Assembly (NCBI GenBank): GCA_902782665.1
Contig: CACZOA010000054.1
Location: forward strand, 58,753 to 122,752
Source: an uncultured Bacteroidales bacterium
GTDB taxonomy: Bacteria; Bacteroidota; Bacteroidia; Bacteroidales; Paludibacteraceae
DNA length: 64,000 nt
Direction: 5' to 3'
Position 1 is the first letter of the stretch, and the number at the start of each line of letters is the position of its first letter. Position numbers and translations under genes: made by a program. A model generated the notes under the pieces. The model saw only the letters and a list, made by a program, of their open reading frames with translations, did no database searches and was not told the DNA's origin. Below are positions 1 through 9,036 of this stretch, one piece after another.

Positions 1-72
1 CTTTGAAGCCATCACACGGCTTGTTGCTGTAAGACGAGCCATCAACTCGTCGCTATTCACTGAAAATCTCAT
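1..72 (-). CDS. dnaN: DNA polymerase III beta subunit (sliding clamp), N-terminal fragment
   Basis: The reverse strand from position 72 reads MRFSVNSDELMARLTATSRV and runs off the left edge of the window, so only 24 codons are visible. The pattern (M-[KR]-F-x-V-x-S-x-x-L, then L-x-x-x-S-R-V) matches the start of Bacteroidota sliding clamps, the ring that tethers the replicative polymerase to DNA. A Bacteroidota -7 box (TACTTTTG) lies 24 bp upstream, which supports the start. With so few residues the call is likely rather than certain. Confidence 0.7.
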   Translation of the reverse strand, partial: MRFSVNSDELMARLTATSRVMASK

Positions 73-95
73 AAGTTTTGATTTAAATATTTCTT

Positions 96-103
96 CAAAA
101 GTA
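96..103 (-). promoter_or_regulatory. -7 box of the dnaN promoter
   Basis: On the minus strand the sequence reads TACTTTTG, matching the Bacteroidota sigma-ABfr -7 consensus TAnnTTTG, 24 bp before the dnaN ATG. No strong -33 element was identified. Confidence 0.55.
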
Positions 104-177
104 GTGAAAAATCACTACTATATCATTATCATTTAATTATTTTTCTCGCAGACGCGATTTTTCCCGTCTACGTTTGA

Positions 178-972
178 TTATACGCTGACCGCACCTTTGA
201 TTGGCGGATGGCATTCGTAATTCTCCAACACGATATCATCCGCTGTGAAATCGAAGATATCCTTCACATCAGGATTCAATCTGATTCTTGAAAGATGCAA
301 CGGCTCTCTGCTCAACTGCAATTTCACCTGATCGATATGGTTGTTGTAGATATGAGTGTCTCCGAATGTATGGACGAAATCGCCTGGTTCCAATCCCGTC
401 ACCTGAGCCATCATGAGAAGAAGCAACGAGTAGCTCGCAATATTGAACGGCACTCCCAAGAATAGGTCTGCGCTTCTCTGATAAAGCTGCAAACTCAATT
501 TTCCATCTGCCACATAGAACTGGAAGAAACAGTGGCATGGAGGAAGATTCATGTTGTCGATATCCGCAACATTCCATGCTGACACAATGATTCTGCGTGA
601 GTTAGGATTGTTTTTGATCGTCTCCACAACCTCCTTGATCTGGTCGATATGTCCGCCATTATAATCTGGCCAACTTCTCCACTGATATCCATACACATGG
701 CCAAGACCACCATCAGGATCAGCCCACTCATCCCATATATGCACATTGTTGTCGACAAGATACTTGATGTTGGTATCGCCCTTCAAAAACCATAACAACT
801 CGTGCAACACTCCTTTGAAGTACACTTTCTTAGTTGTCACCAATGGGAATCCGTCTTTCATCGAAAAACGCATCTGATGACCGAATATACTTCTTGTGCC
901 TGTGCCTGTACGGTCGCCTTTTACGACTCCCTCATCCAACACTTTCTGCAATAAATCTAAATACTGTCTCAT
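178..972 (-). CDS. thyA: thymidylate synthase
   Basis: ThyA converts dUMP and methylene-tetrahydrofolate to dTMP and dihydrofolate in the cytoplasm. The protein is 264 residues, the same length as E. coli ThyA. It shows the folate/dUMP fold landmarks: DRTGTGT near residue 21, the catalytic cysteine in PPCHCFFQF (about residue 146), [16 protein letters not shown] near 175, and a C-terminal extension ending KGAVSV. It is the last gene of a minus-strand run folA, porE-like, thyA, separated from the middle gene by about 10 bp. Pairing with folA makes sense because folA recycles the dihydrofolate that ThyA makes. Confidence 0.97.
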   Translation of the reverse strand: MRQYLDLLQKVLDEGVVKGDRTGTGTRSIFGHQMRFSMKDGFPLVTTKKVYFKGVLHELLWFLKGDTNIKYLVDNNVHIWDEWADPDGGLGHVYGYQWRSWPDYNGGHIDQIKEVVETIKNNPNSRRIIVSAWNVADIDNMNLPPCHCFFQFYVADGKLSLQLYQRSADLFLGVPFNIASYSLLLLMMAQVTGLEPGDFVHTFGDTHIYNNHIDQVKLQLSREPLHLSRIRLNPDVKDIFDFTADDIVLENYECHPPIKGAVSV

Positions 973-982
973 CTTGTCTTCC

Positions 983-2968
983 TTAATACATATTATATGT
1001 AGTCTTCAACACACGGAACTCAGTACGACGATTGATCTTGTTGGCAATCTCCTGATTTTCTTTTGAAAGTGCGTCGATAAAATCTTCATTCAATTCATCA
1101 TTCTCCTTCAAGAATGAATACTGTTTAGCTAAATTCTTATCCACCACAACAGGCTTGGTCTTTCCATATCCTTTTGCAGTAAGACGTGGGGCTTCTATTC
1201 CTCCCTTGATCAGATAGTTGACTACACTCTGCGCACGTTCTCCAGACAGAGCAAGGTTTCCTTCCGCACTACCGACCTTATCGGTATGAGCACCAATCTC
1301 AATCGTGATATTAGGATTATCCTTTAGCAGTTTCACCAACTTATCCAAAGCGTTTGACGACTCTGCTGTCAATGTAGCTTTACCAAACTCAAAGAAGATG
1401 TTGTCAAGACCGACTGGTTTTGATACAGACGCCAATGTGAATGGGACATCAAATGTTTTTGAATCCTCAAGTCCAAGTGTGTTGACAGCATTTTTCTCGT
1501 TCAAGTAGCCACGACAGTTGCCAAGCATCACGTATTCCACTCCAGGTTTCACCTCAAACGAGTATGAACCATCATTTTTTGCTTTGATTTTCACGTTTGT
1601 ACCGTCAGTTCCGACGATTCTGACATTCGCGTCGCCCAAAGCGTCTCCGTCTGTGTTCTTCACCTTACCGGATATGATGTATCTGATAGGAGGTGCGACG
1701 AAGGTATAGATTTTGTCGTAACCCTTATTCTCTCCACGGTTGCTGGAGAAAGCACCCTGCTCCGCGCCAGCCACAAACGAGATTCCGAAATCATCTCCAT
1801 TGGAGTTGATTGGAGCTCCCATATTCTCAACTATCCACTTTTTCGCTGTATCCTCTTTTGCTCGATAGATATCCAGACCTCCGAATCCTTCATGACCGTT
1901 AGATGAAAAATAAAGTGTGGAATCTTCACGGATGAATGGATACATCTCATCTTTATCTGTGTTGATATCCGGACCAAGGTTTTCAGCAGCGGAATAAGTC
2001 TCTCCCGTCTTCATACATCTCCAGATATCCTTTCCACCTATACCACCTGGCATATCAGAAACGAAATAAAGCCAGTTGCCATCAGGCGACAACGCAGGAT
2101 GAGCCACTGTGACCGAGCTGTCTTTCAACACCATCACACGTGTTGCCTTGCCCCATTTTCCGCTCTGACGCTGCGACATCCAGATCTCTCCTCCATGAGT
2201 CTCACCCTTAACATATCGGCAACGGGTGAAAAGCATGATTTTTCCATCCGACGAGAAAGATGGGCTACCCTCATCATCCTCTGTATTAATATCAGAATCA
2301 ACAAGTTCAAGATTATCCCATTTGCCTACAGCATTCTTTTTCGCAAAATAGATATCATTGTTTGGTGTACCTGTGATATTGCTCACCTTATGGGCTGTCT
2401 GCTTGTTGTCACGCGATGATGCGAAATAGACGATTGTGCTGTCGCCTCCAGGGAAACGTGGACTGCTCTCACTCTTCTTGCTGATGAAGAATGGATCCTT
2501 GAAGACCTCATAGCGTCTCTTTGCATTCTCCCACTCAGAATATTTCAAAGCGGAAATCTTTCCGTTGAGCGCGACAACCGAATTAGGATTATGCTTCAAG
2601 TAGACGTCGTACATCTCAGCAGCCTCCTTGTTTTTCTTCTGCTTGCGAAGCACATCAGCATAAAGCAAATATGATGTTGTGTCCGCATACTTGTATCGCA
2701 CGCAGTTCGCCAACATTCTCTCCGCCTTATCCGTCTCACCAAACTTATCATAGCAATCACCCAATCGATAAGCCACGTAACCCTTCTGCTGCTTGTCTGC
2801 CAACTTGACACGAGAATAGGCAGTCTTGTATATGCTCGCAGCCTTATGGTACTCACCGATCTCATATTTCTTGTCGGCCTTGCGGATCTTCTTATTCACC
2901 GAACAAGAAGAGATAGCCAGCAAAAAAAGAGATGCTATAACACAAATTGAATAATTCTTATTCCTCAT
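983..2968 (-). CDS. porE: PorE-like T9SS lipoprotein (TPR, PD40 propeller, CRD, OmpA)
   Basis: This 661-residue protein has the domain order of Porphyromonas PorE, an outer-membrane-linked lipoprotein of the type IX secretion system. It has a lipoprotein signal with the lipobox ISSC (Cys about 22); TPR-like helices at about 30-140; about five PD40/WD40-like propeller repeats at about 165-420 (for example SPSFSSDG and [14 protein letters not shown]); a carboxypeptidase-regulatory-like beta domain at about 430-515; and a C-terminal OmpA peptidoglycan-binding domain at about 535-655 with the core [13 protein letters not shown]. It begins 2 bp after folA ends and is followed closely by thyA, so it is probably cotranscribed with folate genes. 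The window also holds two T9SS-sorted proteins. Other PD40-OmpA proteins share this architecture, so the exact name is likely but not proven. Confidence 0.72.
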   Translation of the reverse strand: MRNKNYSICVIASLFLLAISSCSVNKKIRKADKKYEIGEYHKAASIYKTAYSRVKLADKQQKGYVAYRLGDCYDKFGETDKAERMLANCVRYKYADTTSYLLYADVLRKQKKNKEAAEMYDVYLKHNPNSVVALNGKISALKYSEWENAKRRYEVFKDPFFISKKSESSPRFPGGDSTIVYFASSRDNKQTAHKVSNITGTPNNDIYFAKKNAVGKWDNLELVDSDINTEDDEGSPSFSSDGKIMLFTRCRYVKGETHGGEIWMSQRQSGKWGKATRVMVLKDSSVTVAHPALSPDGNWLYFVSDMPGGIGGKDIWRCMKTGETYSAAENLGPDINTDKDEMYPFIREDSTLYFSSNGHEGFGGLDIYRAKEDTAKKWIVENMGAPINSNGDDFGISFVAGAEQGAFSSNRGENKGYDKIYTFVAPPIRYIISGKVKNTDGDALGDANVRIVGTDGTNVKIKAKNDGSYSFEVKPGVEYVMLGNCRGYLNEKNAVNTLGLEDSKTFDVPFTLASVSKPVGLDNIFFEFGKATLTAESSNALDKLVKLLKDNPNITIEIGAHTDKVGSAEGNLALSGERAQSVVNYLIKGGIEAPRLTAKGYGKTKPVVVDKNLAKQYSFLKENDELNEDFIDALSKENQEIANKINRRTEFRVLKTTYNMY

Positions 2969-2970
2969 AC

Positions 2971-3474
2971 TTAAAATCTTTCGTAGTCAACAAACGAATA
3001 GTTGAAGTCGTTCTTCTCATCCGCCTCGTGACTTTCCCTACCAACCTCAATCCATTCCATAGGATTCAGTTCAGGGAAAAATGTATCTCCATCTGTTATT
3101 TCGGTATCCACCTCAGTAAGATAGACCTTCTTTGCGTATGGCAAAAACTGCTTGTAGATTTCCCCGCCTCCGATTATAAACACATTGCCTTCCAATGTTT
3201 TATCGTTCAGCAAATCCTCCACACTCTTCACAATATCACATCCATCAATAGCATCAGTAGAACGAGTGATCACAATATTGCGTCTGCCTGGAAGCGGACG
3301 GCCGATCGATTCGAATGTACGTCTGCCCATCACAATCGGATGACCAGTGGTAAGTGACTTAAAACGTTTCAAATCAGCAGACAAATGCCAAGGTATTCCA
3401 CCGTCTCTGCCAATCACATTATTTTTGCTTGTCGCTACTATAATTGAAAATTCCATCAGTTTTTTATATTTCAA
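2971..3474 (-). CDS. folA: dihydrofolate reductase
   Basis: FolA reduces dihydrofolate to tetrahydrofolate with NADPH, which replenishes the cofactor that ThyA oxidises. The 167-residue protein has the family marks: an N-terminal IIVATSKNNVIGRDGGIPWHL stretch containing the substrate-side loop, MGRRTFESIGRPLPGRRNIV (NADPH binding), and FIIGGGEIYKQFLP. The reading frame opens MKYKKLMEFSIIVA; the start may be the internal methionine at MEFSII (3456), which fits the usual DHFR N-terminus better. It is the first gene of the folA, porE-like, thyA run, with a -7 box at 3499-3506. Confidence 0.95.
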   Translation of the reverse strand: MKYKKLMEFSIIVATSKNNVIGRDGGIPWHLSADLKRFKSLTTGHPIVMGRRTFESIGRPLPGRRNIVITRSTDAIDGCDIVKSVEDLLNDKTLEGNVFIIGGGEIYKQFLPYAKKVYLTEVDTEITDGDTFFPELNPMEWIEVGRESHEADEKNDFNYSFVDYERF

Positions 3475-3498
3475 TGTGCATTTCGCACCATAAGTCTA

Positions 3499-3506
3499 CA
3501 AATTTA
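3499..3506 (-). promoter_or_regulatory. -7 box of the folA operon promoter
   Basis: The minus strand reads TAAATTTG here, 24 bp before the first possible folA start. It matches TAnnTTTG. Confidence 0.5.
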
Positions 3507-3637
3507 CATATAATAAATGTTTAGACACAATTTTGACGGGTTTATTTGTCAACAGTTTTCCTTTTACATAAGCGTAATGTTTGGTTATGTCCTCAAATAA
3601 AATAGGATTTTGGTTTCGAACCATTCGCCATACAAAA

Positions 3638-3668
3638 AAATCCCCCACCATTGGTGAGGGATTTTCTA
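3638..3668 (-). terminator. intrinsic terminator after the COG0523 gene
   Basis: The arms AAATCCCCCACC and GGTGAGGGATTT form a 12-bp stem with a short loop. A T-run follows on the minus strand, 20-odd bp after the stop of the metallochaperone gene, which is the end of the mlaE-mlaF-mutL run. Confidence 0.8.
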
Positions 3669-3688
3669 TATGATATCTATTTGGAATC

Positions 3689-5014
3689 TTATTTCTCCAA
3701 GCAAGCATCCAACTCTGCGATGATCTTCTCCTTATCCATCTTCTGTCCGATGAATACGATCTTCTGCATCTTGTCGCCGTACTTCTCATCCCAGTCGTTC
3801 AAAATCTCTGGATTCTCTGCCAAGATCTCCTTCAACTCCTCCTCTGGAGCTGTGCAGAACCACTGTCCTGCCTCTGTCACTTTCTTCTGAACTCCAGCCT
3901 GTTCAAACAAATACGACATCTCTGGGTTCACATTGAAGTAGCAGACTCCCTTTGTACGGATGATGTTCTTAGCCCATTTCTTTGAAACGAACGCCTCGAA
4001 TTTATCAAGGTTGAATGCAGGTCGACGGTAGTATACGAATGTTCCGATACCATACTCTTCAACCTCTCCACCGTCGTGATGATGATGATGGTGATGGCAA
4101 CTACAATGTGGATCATCACACTCTTTTCCATCTTCATGATGATGGTGGTGATGCTCATGTTCGTCGTCATCATCATCGTCGTGATGGTGGTGGCAGTGGT
4201 GCTCGTGCTCGTCGTCATCATCGTCGTGATGGTGGTGATGATGGTGATGGCCGTCTGCATCTGCCTTCTCCTCCTCAGTCAACGGACGCTCCAACTCCTT
4301 TATCCATCCAGCTGAGATAGAAGCCTTCTCCATCTGGAATCTGCCAGTGTTTATAATCTTATCCAAATCCACATCAGCGTAATCACACTCAATGATCTCT
4401 GCGTATGGCTGGAGAGTCTTGATAATCTCTTTGATTCGTGCAAGTTCCGACTTCTCAACTTCAGAAGCCTTGTTAAGCAAGATGATATTGCAGAACTCAA
4501 TCTGCTGGATCACAAGGTTTTCTATATCCTCTTCATCAAGTTCTTTGCTCTTCAATGCATCTCCGCATTCAAACTCACTCTGTAGACGAAGAGCGTCGAC
4601 AACAGTGACTATACTATCCAAAAAACATGCCTCTCTGCCAGCATACTTGCTGCTCATCTGCTGAAGAGAGACAAGAGTCTGAGCGATAGGAGCAGGTTCA
4701 CACACACCGCTCGCCTCGATCACGATATAGTCGAATTTATTCTGCACAAGGATCTCGTTGACCTGCTCCACCAAATCCATCTTCAGTGTGCAGCAGATAC
4801 ATCCGTTCTGCAATGCCACAAGGCTGTCGTCTTTCTTGTCGACCACACCACCCTTCTGTATCAAATCGGCATCAATGTTGACCTCGCCTATATCGTTTAC
4901 AATCACAGCGAATTTGATACCACGCTTGTTAGACAATATATGGTTTACCAAAGTTGTCTTTCCGCTACCTAGGTAACCAGTAAGTAGCAATACCGGAATT
5001 GATTTTGCTTCCAT
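3689..5014 (-). CDS. COG0523/CobW-family GTPase metallochaperone with His/Asp-rich insert
   Basis: This is a G3E-family P-loop GTPase. Walker A is GYLGSGKT at residues 13-20; the metal-binding motif CICC, diagnostic of COG0523, is at 72-75; NKAS near 181 stands in for NKxD; the CobW C-terminal domain starts at about 322. Between the two domains (255-316) sits a 62-residue stretch made almost entirely of His, Asp and Glu with a few Cys, so the protein is 441 residues, longer than most relatives. Proteins of this type deliver or store zinc (ZNG1/ZigA class) or other metals. It starts 7 bp after the mutL stop, so it is probably cotranscribed with mutL. Zinc as the metal is inference; no Zur site was found. 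Confidence 0.9.
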   Translation of the reverse strand: MEAKSIPVLLLTGYLGSGKTTLVNHILSNKRGIKFAVIVNDIGEVNIDADLIQKGGVVDKKDDSLVALQNGCICCTLKMDLVEQVNEILVQNKFDYIVIEASGVCEPAPIAQTLVSLQQMSSKYAGREACFLDSIVTVVDALRLQSEFECGDALKSKELDEEDIENLVIQQIEFCNIILLNKASEVEKSELARIKEIIKTLQPYAEIIECDYADVDLDKIINTGRFQMEKASISAGWIKELERPLTEEEKADADGHHHHHHHHDDDDDEHEHHCHHHHDDDDDDEHEHHHHHHEDGKECDDPHCSCHHHHHHHDGGEVEEYGIGTFVYYRRPAFNLDKFEAFVSKKWAKNIIRTKGVCYFNVNPEMSYLFEQAGVQKKVTEAGQWFCTAPEEELKEILAENPEILNDWDEKYGDKMQKIVFIGQKMDKEKIIAELDACLEK

Positions 5015-5021
5015 ATTCTAA

Positions 5022-6953
5022 CTAATTAAATCTCTTCTTTATCTCTTCCGCCGTCACCACAGTCATGATTGGCTTGCAGTCTGGCGTAAAATTATAATTG
5101 TCACACGCAAAAAGTGATTCACACAAATGTTTGATCTCAGCATCACTCATCTCCTTGCCGTAACGTATAGCCTGGCTCTCCGCCATACTCTGAGCCACTT
5201 TGTCGTTCATGATGAGATCATCACCGATCTCTCCTTCCGAAATAGACGAGATGATCTCCAACAACGACGCCACGTTATCTTCATTTGTCTTGTCGGCCGG
5301 CACACCACGTATCTCATACACATCACGGGTGATAAGTTGCAGATCGTAGCCAAGATTATTTAGTTGTGGCAGAATCTCCTCCACCGTCGCAGCTTGAGCG
5401 GCTGAAAGTTCAAGTGTCTGACGGAACATCACCTGATGCGATGGGATCGGTGAATCTTTCAGCTCCGACAGGAATTTCTCATACAGCACTCTGATGTGAG
5501 CTCTGCGCTGGTCAATATACATAAGATTATCGCCCGACGAAGCAACGATATATCGTCCTGCCAACTGGAAACAGTTACCTACTTCCGGGTGTATATCCGT
5601 CGACTGCAATAAAGATCCATTAAATCCTTTGTGCTCAGTATGAGTTTCTCGGATATCCAAAGCCGACGGGATATCTTGGTAATCTATAGCATTATCGCCA
5701 CTCGGTATTTCAGGAGAGGCTTTTTCGAAATAATCGTAGATATTGCCGAATGTACTTTCATTGTCATTTGGCTTGAATCGTCCGCCACATCCGGAATTTT
5801 TTCCGCTTGATGAGCTGTTGCTCGACCCGGATGAGGATCCAAAATGTTTGAACGGATCAAAATCTGTATCTATATTCAGATCAGGAGCTTCCAGAGTAGC
5901 CTTCTCAAAACCAGGGACATAGGCATCATTTATATTGATGTCAAAATCCAAAGTAGGGAAGATATTGCATTTTCCCAACGACTCTCTGACAACCGCAGTC
6001 AACACCTTATAAAGATCCTGTTCATACTCAAACTTGATCTCCGTCTTCGTAGGATGGACATTGACATCTATCTGATGCGGATCGACCTCAAAATATATGA
6101 AAAAGCTTGGAGACGTACCGTCGTGAAGCAGACGGTCGTATGCGCTTGTCACTGCTTTTCTGAAATACGGATGCTCCATATATCTTCCATTGACGAAGAA
6201 AAACTGCTTCTTGTTTCGCTTGATCGCAGTCTCTGGAGTACCGACATATCCGCTTATTTTTCCAAACGATGTCTCAGCACCGATTGAAAGCATCTTGCTA
6301 TTCAGTCCGTTACCGTAAATCTTTCCTATTCTCTCTCGTATATTGCTCTTATTCAGGCTATAGCAAAGTTTATCGTTATGATAAAGTTCGAAGAAGACGT
6401 CGGGATAAACAAGAGCGATACGTATAAAATCACGCTCGATATTGCCAAACTCCACATTGTCGCTCTTCATAAACTTGCGTCGGGCAGGGACATTATAGAA
6501 GAGGTCTCTGACTGAGAAGTTCGCGCCCACAGGACACGACACTTTATTAATAGCCTCAACTGTGCCACCAGATATCAGCACCTGTGTGCCAAGTTCATCC
6601 TCCTCACGTCTAGTGCGGAGCTCAACATGTCCGACAGCGGCGATACTGGCAAGAGCCTCTCCACGGAATCCCATTGTGCAAAGCACACTCAAATCCTCCA
6701 CCGAACGGATCTTTGATGTAGCATGACGTTGGAAAGCCACGACTGCATCCTGCTCACTCATGCCTTTACCGTTGTCGACCACCTGAATCAGAGTGCGTCC
6801 CGCATCCTTCACTATGACACGAATCTCTGTTGCACCGGCGTCGATAGAGTTTTCCACCAACTCCTTAATCACCGAACTTGGTTGCTGCACAACCTCTCCA
6901 GCAGCAATCTGATCGGCGACCGTATCCGGAAGCAAATGTATTATATCGTCCAT
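5022..6953 (-). CDS. mutL: DNA mismatch repair protein MutL
   Basis: MutL couples mismatch recognition by MutS to strand removal. The chosen start MDDIIHLLPD gives 643 residues; a methionine six codons upstream would overlap the previous gene. The N-terminal GHKL ATPase is clear: IAAGEVV, ELVENSIDAGA, DNGKGM, then GFRGEALASI. A Ser/Gly/Asn-rich linker lies at about 370-400. The C-terminal domain contains IDQRRAH where endonuclease-type MutL proteins have DQHAxxExxxxE, and no clear CPHGRP-like motif, so nuclease activity is doubtful. It overlaps or abuts the small membrane protein gene upstream and is followed 7 bp later by the metallochaperone gene. Confidence 0.95.
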   Translation of the reverse strand: MDDIIHLLPDTVADQIAAGEVVQQPSSVIKELVENSIDAGATEIRVIVKDAGRTLIQVVDNGKGMSEQDAVVAFQRHATSKIRSVEDLSVLCTMGFRGEALASIAAVGHVELRTRREEDELGTQVLISGGTVEAINKVSCPVGANFSVRDLFYNVPARRKFMKSDNVEFGNIERDFIRIALVYPDVFFELYHNDKLCYSLNKSNIRERIGKIYGNGLNSKMLSIGAETSFGKISGYVGTPETAIKRNKKQFFFVNGRYMEHPYFRKAVTSAYDRLLHDGTSPSFFIYFEVDPHQIDVNVHPTKTEIKFEYEQDLYKVLTAVVRESLGKCNIFPTLDFDININDAYVPGFEKATLEAPDLNIDTDFDPFKHFGSSSGSSNSSSSGKNSGCGGRFKPNDNESTFGNIYDYFEKASPEIPSGDNAIDYQDIPSALDIRETHTEHKGFNGSLLQSTDIHPEVGNCFQLAGRYIVASSGDNLMYIDQRRAHIRVLYEKFLSELKDSPIPSHQVMFRQTLELSAAQAATVEEILPQLNNLGYDLQLITRDVYEIRGVPADKTNEDNVASLLEIISSISEGEIGDDLIMNDKVAQSMAESQAIRYGKEMSDAEIKHLCESLFACDNYNFTPDCKPIMTVVTAEEIKKRFN

Positions 6954-6960
6954 AGTTTTT

Positions 6961-7272
6961 TCAGATTCCAAAATATTTTAGGGCCAAGTAAACAATCAGC
7001 ACTGCCGCAGAAATAACGACGACCTTCATCAATTTGTTTTCGTCGGCGACACCAGCTCTACCTCGCTGTTCACGTAGGAAACCGTGTTGCAAAGTGGTGC
7101 GGTGAGTGCCTTCCGAACGAGAATCGTCATCGTCTTTGTTGGCACGTCTCTGTTCACTCTGCAATTGTTTGCGGATTCGAGCCCTACGCTCCTCCATCGC
7201 CTCCTTGCGAGGATCCCAGTAGCGGGGTGTATAGTTGAACTGACGTATTTCTGGTTTACTGAAAAATCCCAT
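6961..7272 (-). CDS. small conserved protein with C-terminal membrane anchor
   Basis: The protein starts MGFFSKPEIRQFNY and is 103 residues. I chose the ATG at 7272 because the only upstream alternative is a TTG overlapping the mlaF stop. The N-terminus is followed by a highly charged Arg/Glu/Lys-rich segment (about 20-75), probably helical, then a single hydrophobic segment at about 83-100 (KVVVISAAVLIVYLALKYF). It lies between mlaF and mutL with almost no gaps, the position where Bacteroidota carry a similar small gene. I do not know its function. Confidence 0.8.
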   Translation of the reverse strand: MGFFSKPEIRQFNYTPRYWDPRKEAMEERRARIRKQLQSEQRRANKDDDDSRSEGTHRTTLQHGFLREQRGRAGVADENKLMKVVVISAAVLIVYLALKYFGI

Positions 7273-7277
7273 ATTTT

Positions 7278-8042
7278 TCAAATACCCATCTGATGGGCCT
7301 TTTTAATTTTCTTATACAAGTTGGAAGCAAAGATAAGGCTTTCCAAATCCTCGTTTCCTGTGTCATAAATCTCTGTGTTGTTGCCTTGCCAACTCTTGTG
7401 TCCCTTACTGATGAAAACGATATTCTCACCGATCTCCATCACAGAGTTCATATCATGAGTGTTGATAATTGTAGTTATGTTATACTCATGTGTGATTTCA
7501 AGAATCAAATGGTCGATAAGCAACGATGTCTTCGGATCCAAACCTGAGTTTGGCTCGTCGCAGAACAGATATTTAGGATTCAACACAATAGCTCTTGCGA
7601 TAGCAGCTCTCTTCTGCATACCTCCACTTATCTCAGACGGATAAAGATCCAAAGCACGGAGAAGATCCACTCTTTCCAGACAGAAACGTGCTCTTTCCTC
7701 CATCTCCTCCTCACTCTTATTGGAGAACATACGCAATGGGAACATCACATTGTCTTTCACCGTAAGAGAGTCGAACAATGCGGATCCTTGGAAAAGCATT
7801 CCAATCTCACGTCGCAACAGATTTAGCTCTTGCGACTTCATCTGCGAAATGTTTCTTCCGTCGTATAGGATTTCACCACTGTCTATACGATGGATTCCAG
7901 CCACAGACTTCATAAGCACCGTCTTTCCGCTACCACTCTGACCGATAATAAGATTTGCACGTCCCTCAAGAAGATTGGCTGAGATGTCGAACAACACCTG
8001 CTTGCCATCAAACGATTTGTTTACATTCTTAACCTCAATCAT
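7278..8042 (-). CDS. mlaF: ABC transporter ATP-binding protein, MlaF type
   Basis: This is the ATPase subunit of an Mla-type lipid transporter that moves phospholipids between inner and outer membranes. The 254-residue protein has Walker A GQSGSGKT (about 34-41), signature SGGMQKRAAIARAI, Walker B YLFCDEP and the following SGLDP, and the switch His in NTHDMN. The SGGMQKR form of the signature is typical of MlaF. It starts 11 bp after the mlaE-like permease ends. The MCE substrate-binding protein (mlaD) is not next to it here. Confidence 0.9.
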   Translation of the reverse strand: MIEVKNVNKSFDGKQVLFDISANLLEGRANLIIGQSGSGKTVLMKSVAGIHRIDSGEILYDGRNISQMKSQELNLLRREIGMLFQGSALFDSLTVKDNVMFPLRMFSNKSEEEMEERARFCLERVDLLRALDLYPSEISGGMQKRAAIARAIVLNPKYLFCDEPNSGLDPKTSLLIDHLILEITHEYNITTIINTHDMNSVMEIGENIVFISKGHKSWQGNNTEIYDTGNEDLESLIFASNLYKKIKKAHQMGI

Positions 8043-8053
8043 ATCTCAACTTT

Positions 8054-8794
8054 TTAGGACAACAACAATTTAGTCAACATCACGTCGAAGAGCAAGATGA
8101 TCACACTGCTGTTCACCACAGCATTTGTACTCGCTTTTCCCACTTCTCTCGCTCCACCCTTCACAGTGTAGCCATAATAAGATGCCACTGATGTCACGAT
8201 GAACGCGAACACCAGACTCTTCTCTATCGAATACTGGATACTATATGGCAAGAACGAGTATTGGATTCCTTGTTCATACTCCATCGGAGTGATCATTTCC
8301 GTAAGCAAAGCCACACCGAAACCTCCGAGCAAACCAGTAGTGATACTGAATGTGACTAGACAAGGAATCATTGTGACGAACGCCAATATCTTAGGCAGAA
8401 TCAAATAGTTGGCTGAATTGACACCCATAATATCCAAAGCGTCAATCTGCTCTGTGATTCTCATTGTTCCAATTTCAGATGCGATATTCGAGCCAACCTT
8501 ACCAGCAAGGATAAGACACAAAATCGCAGAAGAAAACTCCAGAATCATAGTCTCACGAGTAGCATAACCCGTAAGCTGAGACGGAAGGAATGGACTCTCC
8601 GTATTGATTCTCATCTGAATACAGATCACCGCACCGATAAACACCGATATGATGCACACAATCGGCAAGGAGTTGATTCCCTGCTTATGTAGTTCACGCA
8701 CATATTGTTTGCCAAACATCTTCCAACTGTCTGGTTTTTGGAATGTCTTCCACATCAATCTGCTATAATCGCCTACCCTTTCAATGGCATTCAT
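8054..8794 (-). CDS. mlaE: ABC transporter permease, MlaE type
   Basis: This 246-residue MlaE-family permease has the family's membrane segments and the conserved EIGTMRITEQIDALDIMGV loop that contacts the ATPase (about 125-145). It forms the inner-membrane core of the Mla lipid transporter with MlaF. It heads the minus-strand run mlaE, mlaF, small membrane protein, mutL, metallochaperone. A -7 box sits at 8820-8827. Confidence 0.92.
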   Translation of the reverse strand: MNAIERVGDYSRLMWKTFQKPDSWKMFGKQYVRELHKQGINSLPIVCIISVFIGAVICIQMRINTESPFLPSQLTGYATRETMILEFSSAILCLILAGKVGSNIASEIGTMRITEQIDALDIMGVNSANYLILPKILAFVTMIPCLVTFSITTGLLGGFGVALLTEMITPMEYEQGIQYSFLPYSIQYSIEKSLVFAFIVTSVASYYGYTVKGGAREVGKASTNAVVNSSVIILLFDVMLTKLLLS

Positions 8795-8819
8795 AATTAG
8801 TCGAAAATTAGTTCATCTG

Positions 8820-8827
8820 CAAAGATA
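8820..8827 (-). promoter_or_regulatory. -7 box of the mlaE-mutL operon promoter
   Basis: TATCTTTG followed by C on the minus strand, 25 bp before the mlaE start. It is a full match to the Bacteroidota consensus. Confidence 0.65.
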
Positions 8828-8832
8828 ACAAT

Positions 8833-8870
8833 TTCAATGCGAAATGCGAAATCAGGAATGCGAAATAAAA
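8833..8870. repeat. short AT-rich repeat (AATGCGAAAT type)
   Basis: The 10-bp word AATGCGAAAT and variants occur three times in a row. The reverse complement (ATTTCGC words) is repeated at 26170-26255 before proC. It belongs to the simple dispersed repeats found between genes in this window. Confidence 0.5.
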
Positions 8871-9036
8871 AACAAAAACTATTTGCGAAACTGTTTAACT
8901 TTAAGAAGAAGGAATATGAAGAACATTCAACAAGGGAAGGCTATGAAAAGTTTGTGATAAAATAGTTTTGCAAATTTGCATATGTTGGAATATTTTGTAA
9001 AATTTGCAGAGAATTTGGTTTAGTAACATTAAAGAA

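Noticed and set aside
4076-4320. Open frames on both strands over the His-rich region of the metallochaperone
   Set aside because: They are shadows of the repeat DNA coding for His and Asp, with implausible residue mixes.
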